A stretch of 64,000 bases of DNA from Panacibacter microcysteis (GCF_015831355.1 NZ_JADWYR010000001.1:1364001-1428000), one strand, 5' to 3'; shown: positions 45,187-54,456, numbered from the stretch's first letter. The notes: generated by a model from the sequence alone, not told the origin. Program-made: numbers and translations.

Positions 45187-46368
45187 TTATTGCGCTGCAT
45201 AATCCATTACCGGGTGGCGTTCAAAAAAATGTTTACCGGTATCGAAAATATACCGGTAAGTAACCATGCGCCTGCTTTGATTGCCGCCCAGCGTTTTGTA
45301 GATGTTGAGCATTTTCGGGTTCCAGTCTGCGGCCCAGCCCATTTCGTACATATCGTAAAACCGCTTGCCCTGTATAAAGAGCGCTCCGGCATAGATCATG
45401 TAAGAATCAATGCCCAGTGCCTGGAATTTCGGTACAATACCAAAAGCGATACCGGTAAACTTTTTACAGGCGCCCCGTTTCTTCAGCCATAAAAGCTGCA
45501 GTTTTTGCAGCAGGCCAAACTTACCATTGAAGTGTTTATAAAATTCATTCAGGTCGGGTATGTTGATCCACATTGCTATGGGCTCGTTTTTATAGTATGC
45601 AAACCACACAATTCTTTCATCGAGAATAGGTTTCATTTTATAGAAGAGCTTTTTAACCTGTTCCACACTCATTTCTTTTGCTTCGCCATGCTGTGCCCAT
45701 GCCGCATTGTACACGGTGGCAAACTCGGCCGCGTGTTTATCGAGGTTTTTAATATCAATATGCCTGGCAGAGTAGCCGGGTTTGGCAGAGAACTTTGCGT
45801 AACGCTCCGGGAAGCGTGGCGGCAAAGGCGCATCTATGCTCATGGCATAATAGTACTGGTTGTAGTAATTTTTAAAACCATAGCCTTCCATCAGTTGTTC
45901 GTAGTATGGCGGGTTATAAGACATACCATACATAGGCGGCTGATCAAAACCTTCTACCATAAGGCCCCACCATTTGTCACGGTCGCCAAAATTTACAGGG
46001 CCATCCATGGCTTCCATACCTTTGCTTTGTAACCATGCTTTGGCTGCATCAAATAATGTGTTGGCCGCACGATGGTCGTTGATGCAATCAAAAAAACCTA
46101 CGCAGCCCGTAGCAAAGTCGGTACCCTTGTTTACATATTTTGTATGTGTAAAGGCTGCAATGCGGCCGATAAGTTTACCATGATCGTCTTTTAAAATCCA
46201 GCGTTTGGTTTCGCCGTATTTATACTGTTTGTTCTTTTCTTTATTGAAAGTGTCATGCACTTCATTGTCTATGGGCCGTATATAATTAGGGTTGTTTTTG
46301 TTCATGAGCACATTCACCTTTATAAAATCTGCTGCGGTGGCCGCGCTGTTCACTTCTGTCAGTTGCAT
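45187..46368 (-). CDS. GNAT-fold acyltransferase-like protein
   Basis: A 393-aa protein of a Bacteroidetes GNAT-like family. The N-terminal half (about 50-170) has KLIGRIAAFTHTKYVNKG, FDCINDHRAANTLFDAAKAWLQSKG and DGPVNFGDRDKWWGLMVEGF, which resemble acetyltransferase strands around the CoA site. The C-terminal half (about 230-390) is a second GNAT-like repeat ending in NIYKTLGGNQSRRMVTYRYIFD. The start MQLTEVN at 46368 fits better than the upstream frame. Converging with the epimerase-like gene. Substrate unknown. Confidence 0.75.
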   Translation of the reverse strand: MQLTEVNSAATAADFIKVNVLMNKNNPNYIRPIDNEVHDTFNKEKNKQYKYGETKRWILKDDHGKLIGRIAAFTHTKYVNKGTDFATGCVGFFDCINDHRAANTLFDAAKAWLQSKGMEAMDGPVNFGDRDKWWGLMVEGFDQPPMYGMSYNPPYYEQLMEGYGFKNYYNQYYYAMSIDAPLPPRFPERYAKFSAKPGYSARHIDIKNLDKHAAEFATVYNAAWAQHGEAKEMSVEQVKKLFYKMKPILDERIVWFAYYKNEPIAMWINIPDLNEFYKHFNGKFGLLQKLQLLWLKKRGACKKFTGIAFGIVPKFQALGIDSYMIYAGALFIQGKRFYDMYEMGWAADWNPKMLNIYKTLGGNQSRRMVTYRYIFDTGKHFFERHPVMDYAAQ

Positions 46369-46447
46369 ACAAATCCTTTTTAGAAAATATGAGGGGCACA
46401 AGATATTTATTTTGCCGAATTTGCAGTCATTCTTTACCGCCGGTCTT

Positions 46448-46834
46448 ATGCGCTTATTACTAATCTTTTTTATTTTATTTCCGGCCTGGCATGCCGCTGC
46501 GCAGCAGGTGAACTACGACAGTATGCATGAAGTATTACGGCAGGACAGTATTGAATACCAGCAACAGCTAAAAGACGCTAACCGTATAAGAAGGGAAACA
46601 GACAGCATACTTAAAAATGATATTGGCAATACACACCGCATAGGACCAGCACCTGACAGCGCAGAAGTTATTAAAGGTCTACGGGAGCTGGCACTAAGAG
46701 AGCTGCAGCAACAACAGGCCGGGGCTGAGAAAAGATTTTATCTTATTGCCGGATCTTTTGCTGTACTGCTGGTACTGTTACTAATTGTATTTAAGCGGCG
46801 ACAGCTGGGTACACAGCACAACAAAAAACCATAG
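46448..46834 (+). CDS. Small exported membrane-anchored protein
   Basis: A 128-aa hypothetical protein. The signal peptide (about 1-19) ends WHAAAQQ. A helical, charged middle region (about 22-95) is rich in Gln, Arg and Glu. A single C-terminal transmembrane helix (about 99-118, AGSFAVLLVLLLIVF-like) and a short basic tail follow. The frame is open upstream to 46292, but that would overlap the divergent GNAT-like gene. The ATG at 46448 gives the signal peptide and is preferred. No family recognised. A terminator follows. Confidence 0.6.
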   Translation: MRLLLIFFILFPAWHAAAQQVNYDSMHEVLRQDSIEYQQQLKDANRIRRETDSILKNDIGNTHRIGPAPDSAEVIKGLRELALRELQQQQAGAEKRFYLIAGSFAVLLVLLLIVFKRRQLGTQHNKKP

Positions 46835-46851
46835 CGGCTGCTATGGTTTTT
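46823..46851. terminator. Bidirectional terminator
   Basis: AAAACCATAGC / GCTATGGTTTT stem with a 4-nt GGCT loop, between the converging small membrane gene and the YkuK-like gene. Confidence 0.88.
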
Positions 46852-46865
46852 GCAATATCTTTTTT

Positions 46866-47339
46866 TCAGTTGCAAACTTTATCTGCACAACAGCTGCTGG
46901 CAAATGCTTCTGGCTTGGCTTTAAAGGCAAAACCCATACCCAGTATGTAACCCATTGCTTCCCGCAAGGCATCATTGCTTTTAAACTGCGGGTTTGTGTT
47001 TATGTCAGCATGTACTTCCATATCCACGTCGTAACGGATAAACAGGTTACATAGTTCGTAGGCAATTTCAATACTCTTTGCAACTTCTACGAGCATCCTT
47101 TCTTTGATGTTGTACTTGTGCCGGGTTTTTTCGTTGTGAATGTACATGAAGCCGCCATTGTGCTCACGCAAAAAAACGATAACGGTTGCAAATTCTGTTT
47201 CTGCGCCTTTAACCTGGCTGTCTGTGCCAATACAAACTTTAAGATGGTTACCTTTTTCCGATTCTTTTTTGATAGCCTCTTCTACGGCGTCTTTGATAGG
47301 CAGGTTAATTGATTCGCCATTAAATTTTCTCCAACGCAT
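46866..47339 (-). CDS. YkuK/DUF458 RNase H-like protein
   Basis: A 157-aa protein of the ribonuclease-H-like YkuK family (DUF458). The Asp motif VCIGTDSQVKG lies near 35-45, and EVHADINTNPQFKSNDALREAMGYILGMGFAFKAKPEAFASSCCADKVC in the C-terminal half is the diagnostic block. The acidic residues fit a two-metal RNase H site, although activity has not been shown for the family as far as I know. Monocistronic; converges with a terminator on the other side. Confidence 0.85.
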   Translation of the reverse strand: MRWRKFNGESINLPIKDAVEEAIKKESEKGNHLKVCIGTDSQVKGAETEFATVIVFLREHNGGFMYIHNEKTRHKYNIKERMLVEVAKSIEIAYELCNLFIRYDVDMEVHADINTNPQFKSNDALREAMGYILGMGFAFKAKPEAFASSCCADKVCN

Positions 47340-47476
47340 ATAAGTGAAGTTTATTCAAGTTACGTATCTATTGTTTCAATAAAACAAGATCATCGTTATC
47401 TTCTTATTAACAGACGTGGATAAAGCCGGTGCTACAACTGTAATTTACGGATTTATGTTAGAATGGTTTTATGTAC

Positions 47477-47550
47477 CCGGCTAATGTTTAACAATGAGGC
47501 TGTTGTTGCGTCGCACACTTTAACTGCAGGAAGTTTGATGAGCAAACGCG
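47477..47550 (+). repeat. Intergenic modular repeat, copy 19 (A' core)
   Basis: CCGGC at 47477-47481 is exactly 23 bp before GTTGCGTCGCACACTT (47505-47520), with GTAC replaced by TAAC. The right arm is GCAAACGCG at 47542-47550. It pairs head-to-head with copy 20. Confidence 0.85.
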
Positions 47551-47600
47551 AAGGTTAATGCCACGACCTTACTTAATAACGCACTGCGCAAACAGGAACG

Positions 47601-47672
47601 CTGCAGCAGCCATGCAAACGGAACGTACAAGGGAGTGACACAACCGGCGATGCCATGAAAAAATACTGCCGG
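47601..47672 (-). repeat. Intergenic modular repeat, copy 20 (type B variant)
   Basis: Core on the minus strand at 47625-47644 with one change (CCC for CAC). GCCGG at 47668-47672 lies 23 bp away, with the catggcatcgccg arm. Confidence 0.85.
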
Positions 47673-47830
47673 CCAACACATATTTTTCTACCGCTTTTCA
47701 TGTGCCGGAAAAATGTTGGCGTTAAAATAAACAAAAATACCCGCCGCTATAAAATTGCTGATACTTTTACAGCGTTATCTGTAATGTTGTTCCTGCCTTA
47801 ACCACTAATATTTACTTTTAAAATATTGCT

Positions 47831-49030
47831 ATGCAGCAAAGCGTACAGTCGCTCTCGCAAAGAGCGGAATATGAGCCTTCGTCGTTCACAAAATTGCTAT
47901 GGTGGTTAAGTACAGCCGAAAAAGAAATACTGGTTGACTGCGCGGTAGACCGAAACCGTTATGCCATAACAGGCATGGCTGTGCTTGGTACCTGGCTGTT
48001 TGCCACACTTGCATGGACGTATTTTTTCTCTACCATTGTTACTGGTTTCTGGCTTGCACTGGCACTGGGCGTTTTTATGGGTGGCATTATACTGGGTATA
48101 GACCGCGCACTTATAAAAGGCATTACTGCTGCCAACAAAAACAAAACAATTCCCTTTCTCTTTCGCGGTGCGCTTGCAATAACCATTGGTACTTTTATGG
48201 CCCAGCCTGCATTGTTATACCTCTTCGATAAAGAAATACATATGCAGATTTCTCTGGATAATGAGCAGAAGAAAAGAACAAAACTGCAACAACTCGATAG
48301 TTTATATGCTGCGCAAAAAACCGGGCTGCTGACTGAGCAAAAAGCCATCGGGCTGCAACTGGATAATAAATATGCGGAAGTAAGCAAATCGAGAGATGCA
48401 TTTATTGCAGAAACAGATGGAACGGGCGGCACAGGCAAAGTTGGTTTGAGAGACATTGCCAGAGCAAAGCAAAATGAGTACACCAGGCTGGATGAAGCGT
48501 ACAACCAGTTGAATACTGCAATGCAACCGCGTATGCATGCAATAGACAGCTCGCTTGCTGCCATTGAAACAGGCAAACAGGCAGAACAAAAAAAGTTTGA
48601 AGCATTGCTGAATGATGGTTTCCTGGTGCGCATTGAAGCGCTGCAGCACCTGATAGAAAACAACAGTGCTATGGCTTTCCGCTACTACCTGCTGGTAATA
48701 CTGCTGGTGCTTATTGAGCTGATGCCTGTAATAGCCAAAACCATTTTACCATCTGGCGCATATGATGAAAAAGTAAGGCTGCGGGAAGAAATGGAAAAAG
48801 AAATTGCCTACCGCAATACCAAAAAGGAAACAGATTTAAAGGAACTATACAACCAGCTTGCTTTTGAGCAGGACAGCGAATTTATAAAACAATTCCTCGA
48901 ACAGGCAAAACACGAACGAAAAGAAAAAATGCTGGAGAAGCTCAGCCAGTGGAAGAACCGCGAAGACAAGTCTTTCGATTCGCTCTGGCTAAGCCTTAAA
49001 AAAGATTTTCTTACCAAGCAGGAAAACTAA
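47831..49030 (+). CDS. DUF4407 membrane/coiled-coil protein
   Basis: A 399-aa protein of the DUF4407 family. It opens with SSFTKLLWWLSTAEKEILVDC, then hydrophobic segments near 47-70, 72-92 and 110-130. A long coiled coil (about 135-270) follows, then another membrane segment near 280-300 and a charged C-terminal helical tail. Repeated KELxxxL-like heptads are obvious. Function unknown; the family is widespread in Bacteroidetes. The stop overlaps the converging hflX gene by 4 bp. No signal peptide, so both ends are probably cytoplasmic. Confidence 0.85.
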   Translation: MQQSVQSLSQRAEYEPSSFTKLLWWLSTAEKEILVDCAVDRNRYAITGMAVLGTWLFATLAWTYFFSTIVTGFWLALALGVFMGGIILGIDRALIKGITAANKNKTIPFLFRGALAITIGTFMAQPALLYLFDKEIHMQISLDNEQKKRTKLQQLDSLYAAQKTGLLTEQKAIGLQLDNKYAEVSKSRDAFIAETDGTGGTGKVGLRDIARAKQNEYTRLDEAYNQLNTAMQPRMHAIDSSLAAIETGKQAEQKKFEALLNDGFLVRIEALQHLIENNSAMAFRYYLLVILLVLIELMPVIAKTILPSGAYDEKVRLREEMEKEIAYRNTKKETDLKELYNQLAFEQDSEFIKQFLEQAKHERKEKMLEKLSQWKNREDKSFDSLWLSLKKDFLTKQEN

Positions 49031-50247
49031 TAAAAGAATGCTGTTTTGTACGGGTAGCGGATTTTATACAGGTCTCGCACTTTGGAGAGAATGGTACTGC
49101 GCAGTTCATCGAGGTTAAGTCTTTCCGTGGCTGAGATAAAAATGCAGTTGCCATTGGTTTCATTTTCCCAGCGTTCCCGCAGTTCGCGCAGTATCTCGTG
49201 GCGCACTTCATCTTCTATCCATTCATCTATATTTTTTTCCTCGTAGAGGTCCATTTTATTAAATACAATAACAATTGGTTTATCAAATGCTTTTAGTTCC
49301 TGCAACGTTTTATTTACCACACCAATCTGTTCCTCGTATTGCGGGTGCGAAACATCTACCACATGCAGTAACAGGTCGGCTTCCCTTACTTCATCGAGCG
49401 TACTTTTAAAACTTTCTACCAGGTGGTGCGGCAGTTTGCGGATAAAACCAACGGTATCACTCAGCAGGAACGGCGTGTTTTCAAATACTACTTTACGTGT
49501 AGTGGTATCGAGTGTAGCAAACAGTTTATTTTCTGAAAACACGTCACTCTTACTTAGCAGGTTCATTAAGGTGCTTTTGCCTACGTTGGTGTAGCCCACC
49601 AGTGCCACACGGATAAACTCGCCGCGGTCTTTGCGCTGTGTAAAAGATTGCTTGTCTATTTCTGAAAGCCGCTTTCTAAGCAACGATATCTTATCTTTTA
49701 CAATACGGCGGTCTGTTTCAATTTCTGTTTCTCCGGGGCCGCGTGTACCAATACCACCACCTTGCCTTTCCAGGTGTTTCCACATGCCTTTCAACCGCGG
49801 AAGCAGGTATTGATATTGTGCAAGCTCTACCTGTACCTTGGCCTGTGCGGTTCTTGCGCGGCGGGCAAAAATGTCGAGAATAAGATCGCTGCGGTCGATT
49901 GTAACAACGCCCAGTTCCTTTTCAATATTCTGTATCTGCGAGCCCGTAAGTTCATCATCAAAGATCACCAGCGTAATATCTTTGCTTTGTACGTATTGTT
50001 TAATTTCTTCCAGCTTTCCCTTGCCTACAAACGTTTTACTCTCTGCGTGTTTCATTTTTTGCATAAAGCGTTTTACCGCTGTTGCGCCTGCAGTCTCCGC
50101 TAAAAAAGCCAGTTCATCCAGATATTCTTCTACCTGCTGGTATGTTTGTTCACCCTGCACAAGCCCCACCAGCACTGCCTTATCTTCGGCATCTATTTTC
50201 TGTTTTTTTTCTATCAAACCTTTCTTTTTTTGGTAAAGGTAACTCAT
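49027..50247 (-). CDS. hflX: GTPase HflX
   Basis: A 406-aa ribosome-associated GTPase that splits stalled or heat-damaged ribosomes. The N-terminal HflX domain (about 10-180) ends in the signature RQGGGIGTRGPGETEIETDRR (near 170-190). The G domain has G1 GYTNVGKST, G3 DTVGF and G4 NKMD, and the C-terminus is a small ferredoxin-like tail. The frame is open to 50331, but those upstream codons run into an intergenic repeat. The MSYLYQKKKG start at 50247 is chosen. It converges on DUF4407 with a 4-bp overlap. Confidence 0.93.
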   Translation of the reverse strand: MSYLYQKKKGLIEKKQKIDAEDKAVLVGLVQGEQTYQQVEEYLDELAFLAETAGATAVKRFMQKMKHAESKTFVGKGKLEEIKQYVQSKDITLVIFDDELTGSQIQNIEKELGVVTIDRSDLILDIFARRARTAQAKVQVELAQYQYLLPRLKGMWKHLERQGGGIGTRGPGETEIETDRRIVKDKISLLRKRLSEIDKQSFTQRKDRGEFIRVALVGYTNVGKSTLMNLLSKSDVFSENKLFATLDTTTRKVVFENTPFLLSDTVGFIRKLPHHLVESFKSTLDEVREADLLLHVVDVSHPQYEEQIGVVNKTLQELKAFDKPIVIVFNKMDLYEEKNIDEWIEDEVRHEILRELRERWENETNGNCIFISATERLNLDELRSTILSKVRDLYKIRYPYKTAFFY

Positions 50248-50294
50248 TAGAAAAAACGTGCCTGAAATTTGAAGCGGAGGAATTCTTTGTGTTA

Positions 50295-50368
50295 CCGGCT
50301 GCAGTGCAGGTGGCATCGCCTGTTGTGTCACTCACTTCAACTGTAAAAACTGTGGTGAGCAAACGCGG
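50295..50368 (+). repeat. Intergenic modular repeat, copy 21 (type B core)
   Basis: CCGGC at 50295-50299 lies 22 bp before core 50322-50337, with GTAC replaced by CAAC. The left arm is tggcatcgcct and the right arm is GCAAACGCGG at 50359-50368. Confidence 0.87.
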
Positions 50369-50471
50369 AGATGATGCAGGAGTATTATTGCAACAAGGTA
50401 TTTTCTAAACATGATCATTCCCCATTTAAAATGTAAGCGCCTGCAGCAAGGTTATAAGCATGCAGCCACCT

Positions 50472-50544
50472 GCACATTGCTGCAAAGCGTGTTGCCGTAC
50501 AAGTGAGTGACACAACCAAAGCCCAATAGTAGCAGTACAGCCGG
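50472..50544 (-). repeat. Intergenic modular repeat, copy 22 (type B core)
   Basis: Core on the minus strand at 50497-50516. GCCGG at 50540-50544 lies 23 bp away with the tgctactattgggcttt arm. It forms an inverted pair with copy 21. Confidence 0.87.
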
Positions 50545-50555
50545 TAACATAAAAA

Positions 50556-50581
50556 AACCTGCAGGTATATACCTGCAGGTT
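50556..50581 (-). terminator. Terminator of the downstream acyl-CoA dehydrogenase gene
   Basis: AACCTGCAGGT / ACCTGCAGGTT perfect 11-bp stem with an ATAT loop, followed on the minus strand by TTTTTATG, 21 bp after the stop. Confidence 0.9.
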
Positions 50582-50602
50582 TGCAATTTTATGTAGGAAT
50601 GC

Positions 50603-52390
50603 CTAGAAACAGTATTTGCCTTCTTCCATCATTTTTTCTGCAATGCGGCGGCGTGCTGCTTTGCTGTTGCAAGGCTCTACTTTTGTATAGCGTTTCAAAC
50701 CAATGTGCATCATGCGGAGTTCATCGCCATCGGCAAAAGCGTTCAGTGCATCTTTACCAAATTTGTTGATCTCGTCTGCAGCATCGTAGATGTAAGTATT
50801 TACAATGTCTTTTTGCAATGCAACAGCCGCATCTCCATACAGGTCGGCAAGTTTCATTACGCGCAGTAAGGCGCTTTCTGCAGTAAAAGTTTTTATAGCC
50901 ATATCTGCTATGTTCATCAACACTTCCTGTTCTTTATCGAGGTTCATCATCAGTTTCTGAACGGCGGCGCCGGCTACCAGGAGAATGGCTTTTTTAAAGC
51001 TGGCTATGTATTTTCTTTCTTTTGCAAACGGCTCGTCATCTATGTCGAAAGAAGGAATGCTCATCAGTTCTTTCGAGATAGCCATTGCAGGGCCCATCAG
51101 GTCCAGTTTGCCTTTCATTGCCCGCTTCAGCATCATGTCTACCGTTAACAGCCGGTTGATCTCGTTTGTACCTTCGTAAATACGGTTGATGCGACTGTCC
51201 CTGTATGCCTTGCTTATTTCATACTCGTCACTAAAACCGTTTCCACCATGTATCTGTACGCCTTCATCCACACAATAATCAAGCAGCTCGCTACCAAAAA
51301 CTTTCAGCATGGCGCATTCAATAGCGTATTCTTCTGCGGCGCCCAAAAATGCCAGGTTAAATGGTTTGCCATCGCTGAGCAGCTCTTTTTCTTTATCGTC
51401 GATCATCTGGCTTATACGGTAGGTAGAACTTTCTGCTACCCATGTGCGTATGGCCATTTCTGACAGCTTATGTTTGATGGCACCAAAATTTGCAATAGGC
51501 TGTTTGAATTGCTCCCTGTTAATAGCGTATTGAAGAGAAAGTTGCGTTACGGCTTTGCCGGCACCCACCGTGGCGGCGCATAATTTATACCGGCCAATGT
51601 TTAAGATATTAAACGCAATGATGTGGCCGCGGCCAATTTCGCCGAGCACATTTTCTACAGGTACTTTACAATCCTGGAAATACAATTGCACTGTTGAGGA
51701 ACCTTTGATGCCCATTTTTTGCTCTTCTGCACCAATAGTAAAACCTTCAAATCCTTTTTCAACAATGAATGCGGTAAACTTGTCTCCATCTATTTTAGCA
51801 AATACGGTAAAAATATCAGCAAAGCCACCATTTGTTATCCAGCACTTCTGACCGTTTAAAATGTAATGCTTACCATCTTGGCTTAAAACGGCCGTTGTTT
51901 TTGCGCCCAGGGCATCGCTGCCGCTGCCGGGTTCTGTAAGCCCGTAAGCTCCGATGTATTCCCCCGATGTAAGTTTGGGAACGTACTTTTCCCGTTGCGC
52001 CTCGGTACCAAAATACAGAATAGGCATTGTACCAATGCCTGTATGCGCCAGGTAAGAAACGGAGAAAGAGTAACCCCTTCCGAGGCCTTCCATTAAAATG
52101 CTGGCTGTAACAAAGTCTTTTCCCATGCCGCCATAGGCTTCCGGGATATGCGCTGCGAGTAAGCCCTGTTCTCCTGCTTTTTTCAGGAGCTGCGCACTAA
52201 GGGCAGGCTCTTTATCGATTTTTGTATGTAACGGCAGAATTTCTGTTTCCATAAACTGGTAACACATTTCTTCCACCATTTTCTGTTCTTCTGTAAACTG
52301 TTCAGGAACGAAAACATCTACCGGTGAACTTTCTTTAATAAGCCATTCACCACCATTTAGCGTTGACACTTGCGTAGGGATATTATTCAT
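50603..52390 (-). CDS. Acyl-CoA dehydrogenase, paralogue 2
   Basis: A 595-aa flavoenzyme, VLCAD/ACAD9-like in length. N-terminal and middle ACAD domains (about 40-260) include YGLTEPGSGSDALG and KMGIKGSSTVQLYF; the C-terminal catalytic domain follows. The catalytic Glu lies in INRIYEGTNEINRL (near 425), after the QIHGGNGFSDEYEISKAYRDSRI block. The C-terminal extension of about 150 residues ends HIGLKRYTKVEPCNSKAARRRIAEKM, as in VLCAD-type enzymes. The ATG at 52390 (MNNIPTQVS) is chosen over a TTG. It is closely related to the gene 181 bp upstream and probably arose by duplication. Confidence 0.9.
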   Translation of the reverse strand: MNNIPTQVSTLNGGEWLIKESSPVDVFVPEQFTEEQKMVEEMCYQFMETEILPLHTKIDKEPALSAQLLKKAGEQGLLAAHIPEAYGGMGKDFVTASILMEGLGRGYSFSVSYLAHTGIGTMPILYFGTEAQREKYVPKLTSGEYIGAYGLTEPGSGSDALGAKTTAVLSQDGKHYILNGQKCWITNGGFADIFTVFAKIDGDKFTAFIVEKGFEGFTIGAEEQKMGIKGSSTVQLYFQDCKVPVENVLGEIGRGHIIAFNILNIGRYKLCAATVGAGKAVTQLSLQYAINREQFKQPIANFGAIKHKLSEMAIRTWVAESSTYRISQMIDDKEKELLSDGKPFNLAFLGAAEEYAIECAMLKVFGSELLDYCVDEGVQIHGGNGFSDEYEISKAYRDSRINRIYEGTNEINRLLTVDMMLKRAMKGKLDLMGPAMAISKELMSIPSFDIDDEPFAKERKYIASFKKAILLVAGAAVQKLMMNLDKEQEVLMNIADMAIKTFTAESALLRVMKLADLYGDAAVALQKDIVNTYIYDAADEINKFGKDALNAFADGDELRMMHIGLKRYTKVEPCNSKAARRRIAEKMMEEGKYCF

Positions 52391-52571
52391 AGAATCGCGG
52401 TTTTGGAAATCCAAAGACAGGAATAAAAGCAGCGAAGTTTAAAACCGTTTATTAAATAACTGTTGCTATTTGATAAACGGCTTTATAAAGGGATAGATGC
52501 TTTAAGTATTCTGTTGCTATGGATTACTGTACTGCGCATTATTCAATTGTCATGCCACACTGCCACGCACG

Positions 52572-54347
52572 TTAAAAGCAGTATTTTCTTTCTGCAATTA
52601 GTTTATCGGCAATACGCCTTCTTGCGGCTTTAGTATTAAACGGTTCCACTTTTGTAAATCTTTTCAGACCGATATGCATCATACGCAGTTCATCACCTTC
52701 TGCAAATGCATTTAACGCGTCTTTTCCATTCTTGCTGATACGGTCTGCAGCATCATACATATAAACGTTCATTATATCTGTTTGCAATGCTGCATTGTCT
52801 CCTTTATCAGCCATCTTCATCACACGCAGCAATGCGCTTTCTGCATTGTAAGCGTCTATTGCCATATCAGCAATATTCATTAAAACCTCCTGTTCTTTAT
52901 CCAGGTTCATCATGAGCTTTTGAACCGCCGCTCCTGCAACGAGTAAAATGGCTTTTTTAAAGTTTGTGACATATTTTTTTTCTTTTGCAAAGGCACCTTC
53001 TTCTTCCTCAAAAGAAGGAATGCTCATCAGCTCTTTGGCCACATTCATAGCAGGACCCATGAGGTCGAGCTTACCTTTTAATGCCCGTTTTAATACCATG
53101 TCCACAGTAAGGAGGCGGTTGATCTCGTTTGTGCCTTCGTAAATGCGGTTTATGCGGCTATCCCTGTAAGCGCGGCTTATTTCGTATTCGTCGCTGAACC
53201 CGTTTCCGCCGTGTATCTGTACACCTTCGTCTACACAGTAATCCAACACTTCACTGCCATATACTTTGATCATGGCACATTCTATGGCATATTCTTCCGC
53301 AGCGCCGAGGTAGGCTTTTTCAAAAGATAAACCTGTGGCTGCCAGTTCTTCTTCGCGGTCAACAATGTTTTTGCCTGTTCTGTACAATGCACTGTCGCCG
53401 ATCCAGCATAGAATGGCCATCTCTGCAAGTTTATATTTAATGGCGCCAAAATTTGATATAGACGTTTTAAACTGTTCCCTTTCTATCGCATACTTTAGTG
53501 ATACGTTCAAGGCTTCTTTTGCGCCGCCCAGTGTGGCCGCACCAAGTTTGTAGCGGCCGGTATTGAGAATATTGAAAGCGATTACGTGCCCGCGGCCAAT
53601 TTCACCCAGTACATTTTCTACCGGAACTTTACAATCCTGGAAGTACAATTGTACGGTAGATGATCCTTTGATACCCATTTTGTGTTCTTCCGGACCTTGT
53701 GTAAAACCTTCGAAGCCCCTTTCTACAATGAATGCTGTAAACTTATCTCCATCAATCTTTGCAAAGACTGTGTAAACATCAGCAAAACCTCCGTTGGTGA
53801 TCCAGCATTTTTGACCGTTTAGTATATAATGCTTGCCATCTTCGCTTAATCTTGCTGTTGTTTTTGCACCTAATGCATCGCTGCCGCTGTTTGGCTCTGT
53901 TAGCCCGTACGCCCCTTTCCATTCTGCACTGGTAAGTTTGGGCATGTACTGTTCTTTTTGTGCATCTGTACCAAAATAAAGAATGGGCATAGACCCGATG
54001 CCGGTATGGGCTGTAAATGCCACGCAGAAAGAATACCCGCGTCCAAAGCTGGAGTTGATTATTGTAGAGGTTATCAGGTCTTTTCCCAAACCGCCGTATT
54101 GCTCAGGTACGCCTGCGCCTATCAAGCCAAGCTCACCGGATTTCTCGAGCAGGCCGGGCATAAGACCTGGTTCCATTTTTTCCAGGCGGTTTATAATGGG
54201 GTACACCTCTGTTTCTATAAACTGGTGAGACATGTCTTCGATCATCTTCTGCTCTTCAGAAAAATCTTCTATGGTAAACACATCTGCAGGATCTGTGTCT
54301 TTGATAAGCCATTCGGCGCCGTTTAAAGCTTTTGTTGTGGTTTGCAT
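52572..54347 (-). CDS. Acyl-CoA dehydrogenase, paralogue 1
   Basis: A 591-aa flavoenzyme of fatty-acid beta-oxidation, highly similar along its whole length to the neighbouring 595-aa protein. Shared blocks include GSMPILYFGTDAQKEQY, YGLTEPNSGSDALGAKT, NGQKCWITNGGFADVYTVFA, QIHGGNGFSDEYEIS and the catalytic Glu in NRIYEGTNEINRLL. It has the same VLCAD-like C-terminal extension (about 440-591). The duplicates may differ in chain-length preference or be expressed together. A MarR-type regulator lies upstream, separated by one intergenic repeat. Confidence 0.9.
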   Translation of the reverse strand: MQTTTKALNGAEWLIKDTDPADVFTIEDFSEEQKMIEDMSHQFIETEVYPIINRLEKMEPGLMPGLLEKSGELGLIGAGVPEQYGGLGKDLITSTIINSSFGRGYSFCVAFTAHTGIGSMPILYFGTDAQKEQYMPKLTSAEWKGAYGLTEPNSGSDALGAKTTARLSEDGKHYILNGQKCWITNGGFADVYTVFAKIDGDKFTAFIVERGFEGFTQGPEEHKMGIKGSSTVQLYFQDCKVPVENVLGEIGRGHVIAFNILNTGRYKLGAATLGGAKEALNVSLKYAIEREQFKTSISNFGAIKYKLAEMAILCWIGDSALYRTGKNIVDREEELAATGLSFEKAYLGAAEEYAIECAMIKVYGSEVLDYCVDEGVQIHGGNGFSDEYEISRAYRDSRINRIYEGTNEINRLLTVDMVLKRALKGKLDLMGPAMNVAKELMSIPSFEEEEGAFAKEKKYVTNFKKAILLVAGAAVQKLMMNLDKEQEVLMNIADMAIDAYNAESALLRVMKMADKGDNAALQTDIMNVYMYDAADRISKNGKDALNAFAEGDELRMMHIGLKRFTKVEPFNTKAARRRIADKLIAERKYCF

Positions 54348-54456
54348 ATACTTTTTGATTTGGAGGGAAGAAAATGCGATTTATAATTAAGGCTTTGTTA
54401 TGGTTAACTTCTTCGATTGATGAACAGTACTGCCCGATAACGCTTACGTGGTAATG

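Larger units (their letters stand above)
47340..47830. other. Long divergent intergenic region with an inverted repeat pair
   Basis: 491 bp without a gene, between the divergent YkuK-like and DUF4407 genes. It holds two intergenic repeats in opposite orientation (47477-47550 and 47601-47672). No ORF, terminator or riboswitch-like structure can be supported in the remainder. Confidence 0.5.
50248..50602. other. Intergenic region with an inverted repeat pair
   Basis: These 355 bp between hflX and an acyl-CoA dehydrogenase gene hold two opposed intergenic repeats (50295-50368 and 50472-50544) and a terminator (50556-50581). No gene is seen. Confidence 0.6.

Noticed and set aside
50248-50331. 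Longer start for hflX
   Set aside because: The upstream codons run into an intergenic repeat element, and the family start fits 50247.
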